NCBI RefSeq assembly: GCF_932526225.1
Contig: NC_064044.1
Coordinates: forward strand, 6,724,747 to 6,784,746
Direction: 5' to 3'
DNA from: Nematostella vectensis
Lineage: Eukaryota > Cnidaria > Anthozoa > Actiniaria > Edwardsiidae
DNA length: 60,000 nucleotides
This document shows, one piece after another, positions 10,301 through 21,802 of the stretch (position 1 is the first letter of the stretch; every line of letters begins with the position of its first letter). The notes under the pieces were generated by a model. It saw only the letters and a list, made by a program, of their open reading frames with translations, made no database searches and was not told the origin of the DNA. The position numbers and the translations under genes were made by a program.

Positions 10301-12258
10301 AAACAATTTAATCCTATTTGTTGCTTATTGTAAGTTTTCTTTCGATTTACTCGACCAGATCAGAAAAAAAATGCAGAGCGTAAAAAGCAAACACGAGAGT
10401 TTATAAGATCGTATAAAATGTTATCAAAAATCGTCATTGACAACCTAACGGGTCGATAGATAAGCTTTTATAAGACTTACCAAGGAAAAGACTAACAAGA
10501 CTTGTTTGATTACGAGTAAAAAACAAATTGCTCCCAAAAAGTGTTTTTGTAACTTAAATTTATACATGCTTTGCCGCTCTCGCAATTTGAATTTCTTTTG
10601 AAATTTGTTCGCATGGACCGGGTTCAGTTTCGTATCGAAATCTTGCGAAAAGTTGCTTGTACTTCAAGCGCCACCGAATGTTCCTAGGCTAGCAAAATAG
10701 TGCAAGCAATCACGAATTACGAATTAAACAAAAATGCATACATGAAAGAACTTGTGTTTCTTGACCCGCTAAGAGATATGGTCCTGATAAAGACGACTGC
10801 AGAGTAATTACGTATCTTTTTTTTTATATAATTTGCAGAAGGTGAACGAATGAAGTTAAAGCCGCATTGTCACCAATTTACTTCCGGAGGTCCGACAGAA
10901 ACCTCAGCCGTTAAAAGACAAAAGAATCTATTCGAATCCGAAATATTTAACTGGCCATCCGCTCTAAATTAGCAGTCACACCCTCAAAGAAACTTCCAAT
11001 AGACACACTGCTTTCTATATTTTGAAATATTTTTCGTGTTTTCCGTTAAAAATCATCGGATATTGTTAGGTAATCGACCGGAAGTAAACTGGTGACAATG
11101 CGGCTTTAAACTTAGGCACAGTCCTTTTTTTTTAGAAGAACGCCTAATTTTCAGTTGAGACGCCTAATTTTCAGTTGAGGCTGGGCCGTTTCTATTTTTG
11201 GAGCATTTTAAGGCTGAAAACGTTTTCATCGATGAAATTGAAGAAGTTCTTAAATTTCAGTGACCTGAAACAATACACACCAGCTGAGTAAAACAGAACT
11301 ACACAAATGATCAATAACAATTGTATTCAAGTCGCTAGTATGAACACAATTCGATTCTTCATTTTTAGAGCAATCACTCCAATGGAAAAATATTTTGCTG
11401 CTATCTGAGCCTCGGCATGTTCTAAGCATGTTCTTAAAATTTTGCGAAATCCTTACCTGGACGTTCTTATAAAAAAGGTTCTTATAAAAAAAGAGTGTAA
11501 TCGCGTGAAAGACTCGTGGTTGGTCTTGAGATTTCATATCGTGTCAAGTGTGGCATGGTTTCCGTTTAAAGTTTCAGTTTTGGAGAGGACGCAAATGCGC
11601 AAGTGCCCAAATACAAAGTTCAAACTTCCTTTGTAAATCAGACATGAAAATTTAGTCATTATCATGATTAAATTTTTTGTTGATGTTAAAACTAAAAGAA
11701 AATGCCTTATATTTATACAAATCATCTCACTCATATCATGAGCCCCATTTCTTTTATGTCAAAATTATCGAGGTGCTAAAAACATGAATTTAATCTAAAG
11801 ACACTGCATTAAGTTCGTCCTCAAAGTATATCAATACGCAATCCTCTATAGCATTATATACGATTTGACCGGTTTTTTTTTTTTTAATGAAAAGAAAAAA
11901 ACAAGATCATACTACCACGGATGTTGAAAAGACTCGAAGAATGTATCGATTAATTCGATTAATTCGATAACTAGATATAACAACAATGTTAAGATCATAA
12001 GCTATTAACACCATCGAATTTCTAAAAAAAGTACTCCTTGTTAAGAAATGTTACGAAATAAGGGTCTTACCTTCCCGTATAAATTGCCCACTCACGAAAA
12101 ACTGCAGCATCTTTCTCGACATTCCACGACTGGCGTGATCCGTGTTTCCAAGGGACACGAAAAACCCTCCTTCCTTTATCCAGCCATTCCAAACCAGTAA
12201 ACTCGCCACTTTCAATTTGAATCGCAAGCCAATCTCTTAAACGGAGTCTTCGTTGCAT
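7311..12258 (-). CDS. Interferon regulatory factor (IRF1/2-like), incomplete model
   Basis: This encodes a nuclear transcription factor with an N-terminal IRF DNA-binding domain. Exon 1 (12258-12071) starts at the first in-frame ATG, whose product aligns with the start of vertebrate IRF1. It carries the five spaced tryptophans of the family (W10, W25, W37, W45, W57), with PWKHG in place. Exon 2 (from 9923) holds the recognition-helix segment [12 protein letters not shown], then LPDIEEV and VYRM, all IRF hallmarks. Later exons fit at 8573-8492 and 7434-7311; the latter is Gln- and Ser-rich and leaves phase 1. Exon 2 is the weak point. Its best donor (after 9751) leaves phase 1, but exon 3 is open only if entered in phase 2, so a small exon may be missing. 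Alternatively exon 2 reads on to its own stop at 9629. The last coding exon was not found. The DNA-binding domain is certain; the 3' structure is not. Confidence 0.8.
7780..8330. repeat. Dispersed repeat, two adjacent copies, related copy at 50940-51190
   Basis: The motif 'GATATTTGATT ... atctcag ... tAGCCGATGGA ... AAAATGGCGGCGTG' occurs near 7880-8010, 8185-8300 and 51060-51180. The middle spacing is similar in each copy. It lies in introns of the IRF gene and of the MACPF gene. The 110-residue minus-strand frame at 7848-8180 comes from this repeat and is not called as a gene. Confidence 0.65.
10860..11105. mobile_element. 246-bp MITE flanked by TTAA
   Basis: The left end AGCCGCATTGTCACCAATTT ACTTCCGG is mirrored by the right end CCGGAAGTAAACTGGTGACA ATGCGGCT. 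TTAA stands immediately outside both ends (10856-10859 and 11106-11109). It lies in the first IRF intron. A diverged, one-end-truncated relative lies at 30721-30951 and a fragment at about 43970-44040. TTAA target duplication suggests mobilisation by a piggyBac-type transposase. Confidence 0.8.
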
Positions 12259-12329
12259 TTTCGGATTAGCTTCAGCTTCAAAACCTCGAAATTGCAACCA
12301 ACAGCTCTTGTAACAACTGCCTTCCACTA

Positions 12330-14600
12330 GGGCGGGGTTGTGCTTCCTTCTTAGTTTGTTACTACGGCAAACTCTTCACAAATGGCTCGATCTGAGAATA
12401 TAACTTAACTTTGACTTTGTGTTTTTTGAATTTATTCGATGGCTAAGTGGTGTACATCAAATCCGCTTGCTGAAGCTCAGCTTAAACGCTGGTTTTATCC
12501 GAGCGTTTTATATACAAAAAAGGAGGGGCAAAAAAACCCCGACCCCATCCCCTCTAGGGAGGAGCGTTGTTATGTTCATGGGAGAAGTTAACAAAGGGGA
12601 CTTTCAGTTTTCAGTCAGGTAAACGGGAACATGTTTCGAGAGAGCTTAGCCCATTTGCACGGTGTTTCGGAACCATTGTTGTCGGAAATGTTATGATTTC
12701 CAAGAAATTATTGTTTGCGTCCTCATATGTTGTCTTTGATACGGCCAAAAACACGCGTTCAATTCATCAAGAGATCGCCAAAAAATGAACGCCTGCCTAA
12801 AGACTACAATCGATTTCATCTCATTGAAGAGGAATAAAAAACCTAGATAATATATTTTAATGTTCATAATAATCGACACAAGTCTATTAGCTTAACTATT
12901 ATGCACTACCCACAAAAAAGTTCAATATGGATTGTTTGAGCAGTTTAGTAAACGCAGAGAAAATCGGCGTTCCTTAAAGCGCGTTTGAAAATATCGCACG
13001 TGTCGTATCGTAAAAAAGAAACAACTCGTTATAATTCAAAGGGGAATAGCGAAATTTGGACCATGTTTCTTCCGAGAAATAAGTATAAAAGGGAAGCAAT
13101 TTCATCTAGTAAGTGCCCATGTGTGACTCTGAAACTTTGGCGTTCTGCCATGGCTCAAACAATAGAGACAATATTACGGTATCGGCCGGCTACCCTAGGG
13201 CTAGCTGAAACCACCAGCAATTCAGAATGGAAAATTGACAACAGCTAATCATGATACGTCTGATATATGACTCAAAACGCTGGAACACAAGTTTATCCCC
13301 ACGTGCGCGTCATTCGATCAAAATAAAGTTTAAACACCTCCGAAAAATAAATCGGGCTTACGTGGCGCCCCGAATGGTCTAACATTTTGGCAGTACATAA
13401 GTGCAATTCTCGCATGCTCGTGTATTGTCGAAGTACTAGCTAGCGTGCTTGAGAGTTGGTTACGGATTGCTCGCAACTCTAAGGCAAAATTCCCTTGGAG
13501 TATTTTGCTGATACTCCCATTCTTGCAGTAGCTTGCAAGACCATTCTGTTGCCCTTTCAGCCAAAAACAACCCGAAACTGGAGCATAAAACAGTGCCTAA
13601 AATGATTTTTATTGGCCATTTTTTGTTTTTAAAGTACAATAAAATGTCTACCTAGATAGTATTGTTAGTACTCATAATCATAAATTGATATGATGAATTG
13701 ATCAATAAGAGAAAAATAAAGGGTAGCGTGGGTTTTTTCTTCCGGCTTTAAACAATACGCTCTTAAAAGATAATTGAGTATCAACAAAAAAAAAGATAAA
13801 GAAAAAATAGTCACTCTTCCCATTATTTGGGAAGGTGTTTATTTTTCGTTCTTTCTTTTCTCTTTTCTACTTTTTTTTTTGCTGTTGGAAGTCCGCCGCC
13901 TTTAACTGAAAAGCGGATGTTGTCATTTTGACGAAGGAGGGAGGAGAGGATCAGTACCGCGCACGTGTCTGGGCACCTGTTATGTGGCCTTCAGCAAGAG
14001 TGTTTCAACAGTCTTCATATGAATAATCCTTAGAAAACCATGTTTAAGCTCGCGAGCACCAGAAGAATACTTCCGCTCAGCGAGGTTCAAGGTTGGAGCA
14101 TTTTCTCATTCAAATTTGAATTATTTCGAATGCGAGCACTGAAAAATAAAATGCGTGAGCAATCAAGAGCATCCGAAGTTCTTTAAAGTTTTTTTTTATA
14201 TATTCGCTTTGTTTTAAGTCGTTTAGTTTGAAAGAAGATATTGTTGGAAAAAGAAGGAAGTTAAATGTAGCTTGCGAACCGCTAAAAGTGAAAGGGAAGG
14301 GGTCCGCTGACCAAAAAGAATAAAATCGGAGAGTGAGCGGCCGAGGTGGATTGAGGAAAAGCAGGAGGGGGGGGGGGGGGGGGGGGGGGCAAAGAGCGTG
14401 GGGAGAGGGGGGGGGGGGGCGAAGTATGAACACGTAGAGTTTTGTTCAAAAGTATTCGAGAGCTTGATTCCTAGAAAGCCCAAAACTATTATTTTCGTTT
14501 TATATTGTATCAAACATCGTTTGTCGTTTCTATTATTGGAAAGAGATTTTTGACCCTTTAAAAAATAACCAGCTTGATAATGACAAAATACAAGAGCCTA
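12330..14600. other. IRF upstream region; no gene seen
   Basis: Upstream of the IRF start I see no coding exon on either strand. Open frames here (for example 12419-12788 and 12985-13248) have no family features. 14367-14420 contains poly-G tracts. The IRF promoter should lie at the left end of this block, but I can point to no specific element. Confidence 0.5.
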
Positions 14601-14618
14601 TTCGATAAGGCTTTTTAA

Positions 14619-16195
14619 CCCTATTCAAACCGGGCTTTTTGGGGCTTACCTTGACCGGTGGGGGGACTCTTTCGGCCCCCCATCCGTAACTTTTGAACCA
14701 TTGGAGCTATTATGACCAAATTTTCAAAGAATCATTATCTGACAAAGAGGAACAAAATGATATATTGTGTTGCGATGGCAACACAATATGACGTCATTAT
14801 GACGTCATTTAACGACATATGGCTATAAATAGCCTATCTTTCGAAACCTTTGCATAGAACATCCAAAATCCAAATAAGCTATCATAATTAGTTCGTATTT
14901 GAAAAGCGACCGATATTCTTAAAAAAAAATTGTCTTTGTGACGTCACGGCGATGTCACTTAAGTGAGCAGAAACGGGCAATATTTCTGTTTTTTTTTAGA
15001 TATATATTTCTGTATGTCTTTTTTCGATAATCTTATTATCTTGACGTAGACATATATTATTAGTGACACTGCTTCTATGACAAAAATATACGACACCTGT
15101 GACGTCATTGATTGGCATGGTACCTTTAATATAGCGGACTTTAAAAGCACACTAGCATACACACATTGGCACCAGTCGGGCCAAGACGGGACGCTAGCAC
15201 AGTCTATTACCCGTGCAGTTCGGCAACCATGGGCAGCTGTTTTATCCTTATTAGGAATCGTCAGAATGGCATAGCCGGTTTGCCTCAGGTAAACTTCATC
15301 GGCAAAAAAAAAACTGCAGGGCGACTTCGACTCGAACGAAGTGCTTTAAACCACAGCTTAGATCCATGTTGGACCTAGAGCTGCGACCGGGCTAGCGTGA
15401 TGCCAATTGTGTGGATCACGCATGCGACCTTTGCTAGTCTAAAACTCCGTCGGATAGCCAAAGTATCCTTGCGAGTATGTAGTGTATGCTAGTGTGCTTT
15501 TAAAGTCCACATTTTAATATAGCACAAGTTTGCGAATGGACTCTTGATAAAAGTAATAATTTAAATATCTTTCCCAAAAATATTTTTTCTACTTTTTATT
15601 TAAGATAAAGGATTTTGCCAAATTTAGATGTTAATTTAAAAAAAAAGCGATTTTTAGCTTATTATGTGACATCAGCATCCGGCATCTTGGATCCGCCATC
15701 TTTGATTTAATGAAAGTTATTTATTTTAATCAATAAAAACTGGATGGCAAAACCTGTAGCTTTTTGACAACATTTAATCGTTTCAAGTTTTATTAATGAT
15801 TTCAGGTGGATATGAATGTTTTTTTGCTATTTCTACAAGCACTATTTAGAGAAGGTAAAAAAATGACAAAAAAATCACCCTTCCCCGTTTAAATAGAGAT
15901 GTAAATTTTCTAGTGTTTTTTCAAAACTTGGTATAAAACGTTTATATGACATGGATTTATGTTGAGCATGTCGTACTAATGGTTGATCATAACGACTTAA
16001 AGCGTTTTGCCAAATTTTCATTTAACGTATGTCTCAAAACATCAAAATTTTGTTTACACAAAACTGCTCCCAGAAAATTTTTAGGAAAAGTCATCAAATT
16101 TCAATGCTCTAGCCCTACTAGTTCAAAAATTATTACAGATCAAAGGTGCTGGGGGCCTCAAAAGCCCCCCCCCCCCCCCCCCGGTCTAAATAGGG
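14619..16195. mobile_element. piggyBac-like non-autonomous element, 1577 bp
   Basis: The ends are TTAA|CCCTATTCAAACCGGG on the left and CGGTCTAAATAGGG|TTAA on the right, the classic piggyBac arrangement of a TTAA target and a CCC terminus. Subterminal regions pair imperfectly for more than 150 bp (for example TTTTGAACCATTGGAGC against the complement of GCTCTAGCCCTACTAGTTC). There is no transposase frame. Another inverted-repeat element (15125-15524) is nested in the middle. Confidence 0.75.
15125..15524. mobile_element. Nested MITE of about 400 bp
   Basis: The left end TTTAATATAGCGGACTTTAA continues as AAGCACACTAGCATACAC. The right end carries GTGTATGCTAGTGTGCTTTT, AAAGTCCAC and TTTAATATAGC. 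The arms are about 38 bp with very few mismatches. There is no convincing ORF. It sits inside the TTAA-flanked element, so it inserted later or is part of its core. Confidence 0.75.
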
Positions 16196-16808
16196 TTAAA
16201 ATCTATGATTATTTAGTATAGACTAGGGGCGCGTGGTTTATAACAGTCTTAAAAAGGCAATTCCACTGCCAATTAAATAAAAAGCATTGTCAACAAAAAC
16301 AGCATATGGCAATCTATGATCAATAGGAACCATGGGTCTAAATATATTTATACAAAATGCAGAAAAAAACATGTTAAATTGAGATACATTTGTATATGGA
16401 ATTGCTTGGGATTAGTACTATTAGCGTCTTTAGGTCATAGAACTGTCATTTGACATTTGCTGTTTGCGCTGACAAAGTTTCTTGAAATAGGTGTATTAGA
16501 TTCTCACACCAGCACACAAGAAATCACTAGAAAAAGGAGGTTGGTTAAAATACACTTAAAGGTTATTGGGCTTAAATTATTTTAGTGACAAATATGAAAA
16601 GACTTTTGATTTGTATCAAATTTTCTTTAAAAACATTTATTAGGCACTTTAATTTGACAGGATATAAATTGGTAAGCAAACTGTGCTGATCTTGACAGCT
16701 ATTTTCCATTAAAATTCAATCTGTAATCTGAATCTCTTCTTGTTCTGAACTTGTGATATACCAAGTGATTTAAAAGAATTTAAAAGAATAACATTGTCCA
16801 ATTTTTGT

Positions 16809-18701
16809 CTAATGAGTCTTGATAAATGCCTCAATTGTTTTAGGCACAAGACCGACGTAATTCAGCTTATACCTAGCAACAGCTCGTGCAGAAATACACT
16901 TTAAACTTATCTTTTGTCCGGAAAGCAGAACTTTTTTCAACTCTTCCGAGGCTGCAATATCCATTGCTGTTTTACCATCTTTGTTAGAAAGGTCTTCATG
17001 ACTACCCGCTGCTAACAGAGCTTTAATGACATTTTTGGTGGTGGTTAAGAATCCAAGTTTTGGTTTTGTAGCCACAGCAACATGAAGGGGCGTGTTTCCA
17101 AGTTTGTCAATTGTGTTAACATGAACCCTGTTCTTCAAGAGTAAATTAGTGGTCAATAAACAAGGGTATCTACAGATGTCTTTGGTGTAATGTTCATCTG
17201 TCGGTGTCCTATTTGAGACTGCAAGGTGGAGCAGGGATAGACCTTCAGCTGTTCTAGGGTTAAGACACAAATATTTAAATAGGGATGTTTGCAAGCTCCC
17301 TTCTTCAATCTCCGAAAGTTTTAGCTTGGTAAAAATCGTGAGAAAATAAAGAGTTCTGTGAACCACGCTGTCTATGTCATCTTGTATTCCATTGAGGGAT
17401 TTTTCACATGCAAGTTTAGCTTTGTTGGTAAGCTTTTCAAATTCTGTCACGGCATGATCAAAGACATCTAAAACATTCCGGAAAGTTGGCTCTGTGCTTC
17501 TCTGAATCATATGACAAAAGAAATCTCCAAAGATTTTCAAGTCATCAATTATAACCTGGTCATTCTTTTGTCCTATGTCCATTGCATGCTTCCATAGGGA
17601 AATACACAGCTCAAAATTAGCAGAGTCTGCAAAAACTGCACCCCGGTAGCGGATAGGAAACCGAAGCTCGGTATTATGGGAACCAAGTATACGCTCTCTG
17701 ATCAATAATCCTTCCATGTGAATCGCATGAGGATTGTGTTTAATTTCTTGTAATTCATTAATAGTTTGGCATTCAACTCTATTCTGATAAGCCTCTATGG
17801 GAGGCAAGAGTTTCTTCTTGTAAATACACTTATCTCCTTGAAATCTCTCGGTCATCCCTCGAGTTATAAATTCAAAAGCTAAATTAGTGTCATAGACATC
17901 AGGCTCGTTAGCAATAGTCGCACCAAGAAGCTCCAGAGCATCTATGCGATCAATTTGCGGGCAGTCTTCTTCACTGATAAAGTACTCTACCATCTCTGTT
18001 TTGCAGTCGTTACTAGCTAATAATAGGGGGGTGAGACCAAGTTTATTGGGTAAATGCTTTGCCCCCTGCCTAACAAGCTCCTTGACGATTTCCAAATGGC
18101 CACGCTCCACGCCGTAATGCAGCACAGAGTTACCTTGCTTATCTTGCATGTCCATACTCGCGCCTTTCTTCACCAAGTACATCACAACATCTCTATGGCC
18201 GTTATAACAGGCCACCATCAACGGTGTATTCTCAAAGTTGTTACAAACATTCACCTGTGCTCCGTTATCCACCAGGAAACTGACAATATCCATACGACCA
18301 TCATAAGCAGCCGCACGTAAAGGGGTAGAGTTAGTCTTGGTTGTACTGTCGACACATGCGCCATGTTTCAGTAATAATTTCACTACTTCGAATCTGCCAG
18401 TAGCAGCTGCTGCCCAAAGAGGGGAACTTCCTTCAATAACCTGGTCGTCAACTTTGACTACCCCAACAGCCTCTAGGTCGGCATTGTATTCTAGTAGCAC
18501 TTCGACCGTTTTGCAATGGCCGTTTCTTGCTGCGATTATCAATGGGGTGGTTTGCTGGTCTTGATCTTTCACTTTGCGTTCAAGTAACTGGCCTCTTTTT
18601 TCTGGAGTTGTGCGTTTTAATATCTCCTTGAGTTTACTCGAGTTTCCATCACGGGCGTATAGATAAAAATTACGGCTTAATTCGTCTTCTTCTTCAGACA
18701 T
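16809..18701 (-). CDS. fem1b: FEM1B-like ankyrin-repeat substrate receptor of CUL2 E3 ligase
   Basis: This is a 630-residue single-exon protein. FEM1 proteins recruit C-degron substrates to CUL2-RING ubiquitin ligases; FEM1B also recognises reductively stressed FNIP1. The N-terminal half (about residues 50-240) is a run of ankyrin repeats, with TPLIIAARNGH, SPLWAAAATG, NSTPLRAAAYDGR and HRDVVMYLV all visible. The middle contains IDALELLGATIAN and the helical block HMEGLLIRERILG followed by RYRGAVFADS. C-terminal ankyrins (LHLAVSNRTP, GNTPLHVAV) precede a SLKCISARAV tail. Length and motifs match vertebrate FEM1B (about 627 residues) better than FEM1A/C. The ATG at 18701 gives an acidic start. 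A reverse-strand AATAAA lies about 170 bases past the stop (16637-16642). The gene is intronless, while most neighbours have several introns. Confidence 0.95.
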   Translation of the reverse strand: MSEEEDELSRNFYLYARDGNSSKLKEILKRTTPEKRGQLLERKVKDQDQQTTPLIIAARNGHCKTVEVLLEYNADLEAVGVVKVDDQVIEGSSPLWAAAATGRFEVVKLLLKHGACVDSTTKTNSTPLRAAAYDGRMDIVSFLVDNGAQVNVCNNFENTPLMVACYNGHRDVVMYLVKKGASMDMQDKQGNSVLHYGVERGHLEIVKELVRQGAKHLPNKLGLTPLLLASNDCKTEMVEYFISEEDCPQIDRIDALELLGATIANEPDVYDTNLAFEFITRGMTERFQGDKCIYKKKLLPPIEAYQNRVECQTINELQEIKHNPHAIHMEGLLIRERILGSHNTELRFPIRYRGAVFADSANFELCISLWKHAMDIGQKNDQVIIDDLKIFGDFFCHMIQRSTEPTFRNVLDVFDHAVTEFEKLTNKAKLACEKSLNGIQDDIDSVVHRTLYFLTIFTKLKLSEIEEGSLQTSLFKYLCLNPRTAEGLSLLHLAVSNRTPTDEHYTKDICRYPCLLTTNLLLKNRVHVNTIDKLGNTPLHVAVATKPKLGFLTTTKNVIKALLAAGSHEDLSNKDGKTAMDIAASEELKKVLLSGQKISLKCISARAVARYKLNYVGLVPKTIEAFIKTH

Positions 18702-19121
18702 TCTTCTTTTAGATCCTGTTCAAAGTTCGACCGAGAAGAAGTAAGCTGGAAACCACTCAAATTTCCTGATTCATAATAAGCAATATTCAAATAAACATAA
18801 ACAAGAAACATCCGTGAATGAATCCTTTTAACTATAGCAAAGTTAAGTGGAATCGGCAGGAAGCAATAAGTAGAAAACAGTTTCCTAAAATACAATTAGT
18901 CTACGAGCCAAATGATTTCCAAGCCGCCATTTTGGTTTTCAGAAAAGCCTGGGGCGGCCCTGTCAAAATGTACCACAGGCAGCCCTCAAGCACTGCGACA
19001 GAGTATCAATGAACAGAAAGTTTTAGATATTGCTTGTCTTCGGATTCTCGTGTTTTGTTGTGTTTCTGTAAACCATGCTTTTGTATTGATAGCAGTGTTA
19101 ACTTGTTAATGAGGAGTTATT
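18702..19121. promoter_or_regulatory. Shared intergenic region between divergent FEM1B-like and HS1BP3 genes
   Basis: Only 420 bases separate the two start codons, which point away from each other. The region includes AGCCGCCATTTTGG (about 18920), a YY1-like sequence (GCCATTTTGG) often seen at CpG-type bidirectional promoters. I see no TATA box at a convincing distance from either start. Confidence 0.55.
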
Positions 19122-21754
19122 ATGGCTGCTGTCACGCTTGCAAGCCGGTAAGTGAACCGACGCCATTTTATCCTCGAAGCGGAGATAAAAGGGCAAGGAG
19201 GTGTTTCATAAAGTTTGCGCAAGAAGATTCTTATGGCGCTCGATCGATAAAGTTTAGGGGTCTAACACATCACTTCTCATATCACAATACTATAGGAAGC
19301 AAAAGCTTTCGTATCTTTACAAGGGAATGAAAAGAAATGAGATTTCAGGATGTTTAAAAATTTCCTACGATTTCTAAGTTTCTTATGGGGGCTATTCAAC
19401 CGGGTTTGCGATCTCCCAGTATTGCAAGTGTTTTTTCCCATTTCATGATTTGTGTCTATTTGTTTGCACTTATTCCAATCGAACCTGCTTAATGCAAATG
19501 ACTTTGCGTAATGACCCCTTCTACCCCCTCCAGTGCTAATGGGGCTTGTGCCCCTTTCAAGGGACATGTGCGATGTGTGCTTAAAACACAGAGCTGTAGC
19601 AAGCTTCGAAATATTTGGGTTGCACGATACAGAAACATTATGAAAATATTGGGGGCACAGCCACGCCCCTACTGTCTTAGGGGCACAGCCTTGCCCCTAT
19701 TGGTCATTTCTTATAATTTTTAAAAATATTTTTGGGGGACTTGCCCCCAGTGCCACAGGAGCATAGCCAGGGGGGTGCCCTAGGCCCCCCCTTTTAGCAG
19801 CCAAAAATATAGTAAATGTATGAGACATTGTCTAAAATACATGAGAAAATGCCTTGAAAGTCCCTTTTGGGCCCCTGTTAAAAATCCTGGCCACACTGCT
19901 GTGCCCCATTTCCTGCCAGGACCCTGTCACAAAATACAGTAGCCATGTAGACTACTCAAAACATTAAGGATCAGACCTAAGTATATGTTTTGTCTTCTGT
20001 TTTAGGGAATTGCGGAATAAAGCAACAGGAATTGATATCTATGTGCCTCGGCATGAAACGATCTCTGGTACTCTGGGCGGGACAGTCCTGTACCACGTCA
20101 TTGTAGTCACAAGACTTTTCTATTTCAAAACACCAGGGAAGCATAAAGAGTCAGACATTGTCCAGTTCATGGTAAGGATAACTCTTCTCACCTCATTCCA
20201 TCCTTTGATGCCATTCATAGGTTGTCATAGGGTGTATGTATGGGAATGAGGCAGGCTTTTTCAAGGGGTGAACTCATCTTTTTCAATAAGAATATAATAG
20301 GGGTCAGCAAAATATTAGCCAATGTGAAGTCCTCTTCATCTGCCAGCTTTAAAAGGGGCTGGAATAGAGCAAACTGGGATTCCATTATTTAAAAAAAAAA
20401 GTTAGAGCCTGAAAACAAAGAAAAAAATAAATGGTTGGAACTCACTAAGGCTAAGTTCAAATGTTGTATTATCCATGAGCCGTATTCAATGCAAATGCAT
20501 GCAAATGAATCAAGTTGATTGTTTCATCTTCATGTGTATGCATTTGCATTGATTACTGCTCAATTGTAAATACAACGTTTGAACTTAGCCTAACTTGAAG
20601 CCTTTAATCAAAATAAATCAATTTGTTTACACTTGTGGTTCTAGCAATGTATAAAAGTTCAAAGTGAACTTCATCTGTACTGTCCCTGACAGTGTAAGTT
20701 TCTAAAGCATGTTTACCATTATCTTTAGATCCCACAGAAGTATACTGCATTTGAAGAGTTGTACAACAAACTCTCACAAAAGTTTCCAAGTGTTATTTTT
20801 TCTGCACTTCCCAAGAAAGCTCTATATGTCAGCGAGCAAGTGGTCAATGACCGCCAACATGTTATGGAAGATGTACTTGAACAGATAGCAAGGACACCGA
20901 AACTTGCTTGTAGTACTTATCTACTGGAGTTTCTCGGGGCACACAATAAAACAGGAACTTCTCTGGAGAGTGAAGACAGCAGTGATCTGTTGGTGAGAAT
21001 GTTTTTATTAAATTACTTTCATAATCATGAAAAGAATGAGAAGAAAAGCAACAATTAATCAATCGATCAGCCAGCCAGCCAATCAATCAATCAATCAAAA
21101 CCTTTATTTATGCAACAGAGCGTCTAAACTCTCCATTTGTAGTTTACTAACTTGGGACACCATTTTCTTTTTTAGTAGTAGTAGAAACCTTTATTTATTA
21201 TTACTCTGGGTTGTCCAATCAAAAGCTAAAACTAATTTATCTCCTGAGCTACTACAAATATATATATATATATATATATATAAAATGATGGTTGAAGGCT
21301 TTCATAGAAAGTGCTCAATACTCGAAAGTAGAGCGGTGTATAGTGTTGGTTTGAGAAAAATACAAACTACATAGGTTTCCCTACAGGTCTGTTTCGTGGT
21401 TGCCCACTCATCAGGGGATTTAATGAGAATATTCCTACCATCGTATATATACTATTAACATTGAAATTTACATAATAATAGACTGATAGTTTTAGCTAAG
21501 GCGGCGAGAGGAACAATGTGAGTTACATAAATATGCAGGGCGGAACGTGTGAAAAATTGATAGCGCGAAAATTTTCGCGTCTATTATTAGTCTATTATTA
21601 TATTTAATTATCAGTCTATTATTATGTAAATTTCAATGTTAATAGTATATATACGATGGTAGGAATATTCTCATTAAATCCCCTGATGAGTGGGCAACCA
21701 CGAAACAGACCTGTAGGGAAACCTATGTAGTTTGTATTTTTCTCAAACCAACAC

Positions 21755-21802
<48 letters not shown>

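Noticed and set aside
15300-15360. Possible tRNA-like box (CTTCGACTCGAACGAAG)
   Set aside because: No cloverleaf or A box could be built around it, and it lies inside a nested transposon.
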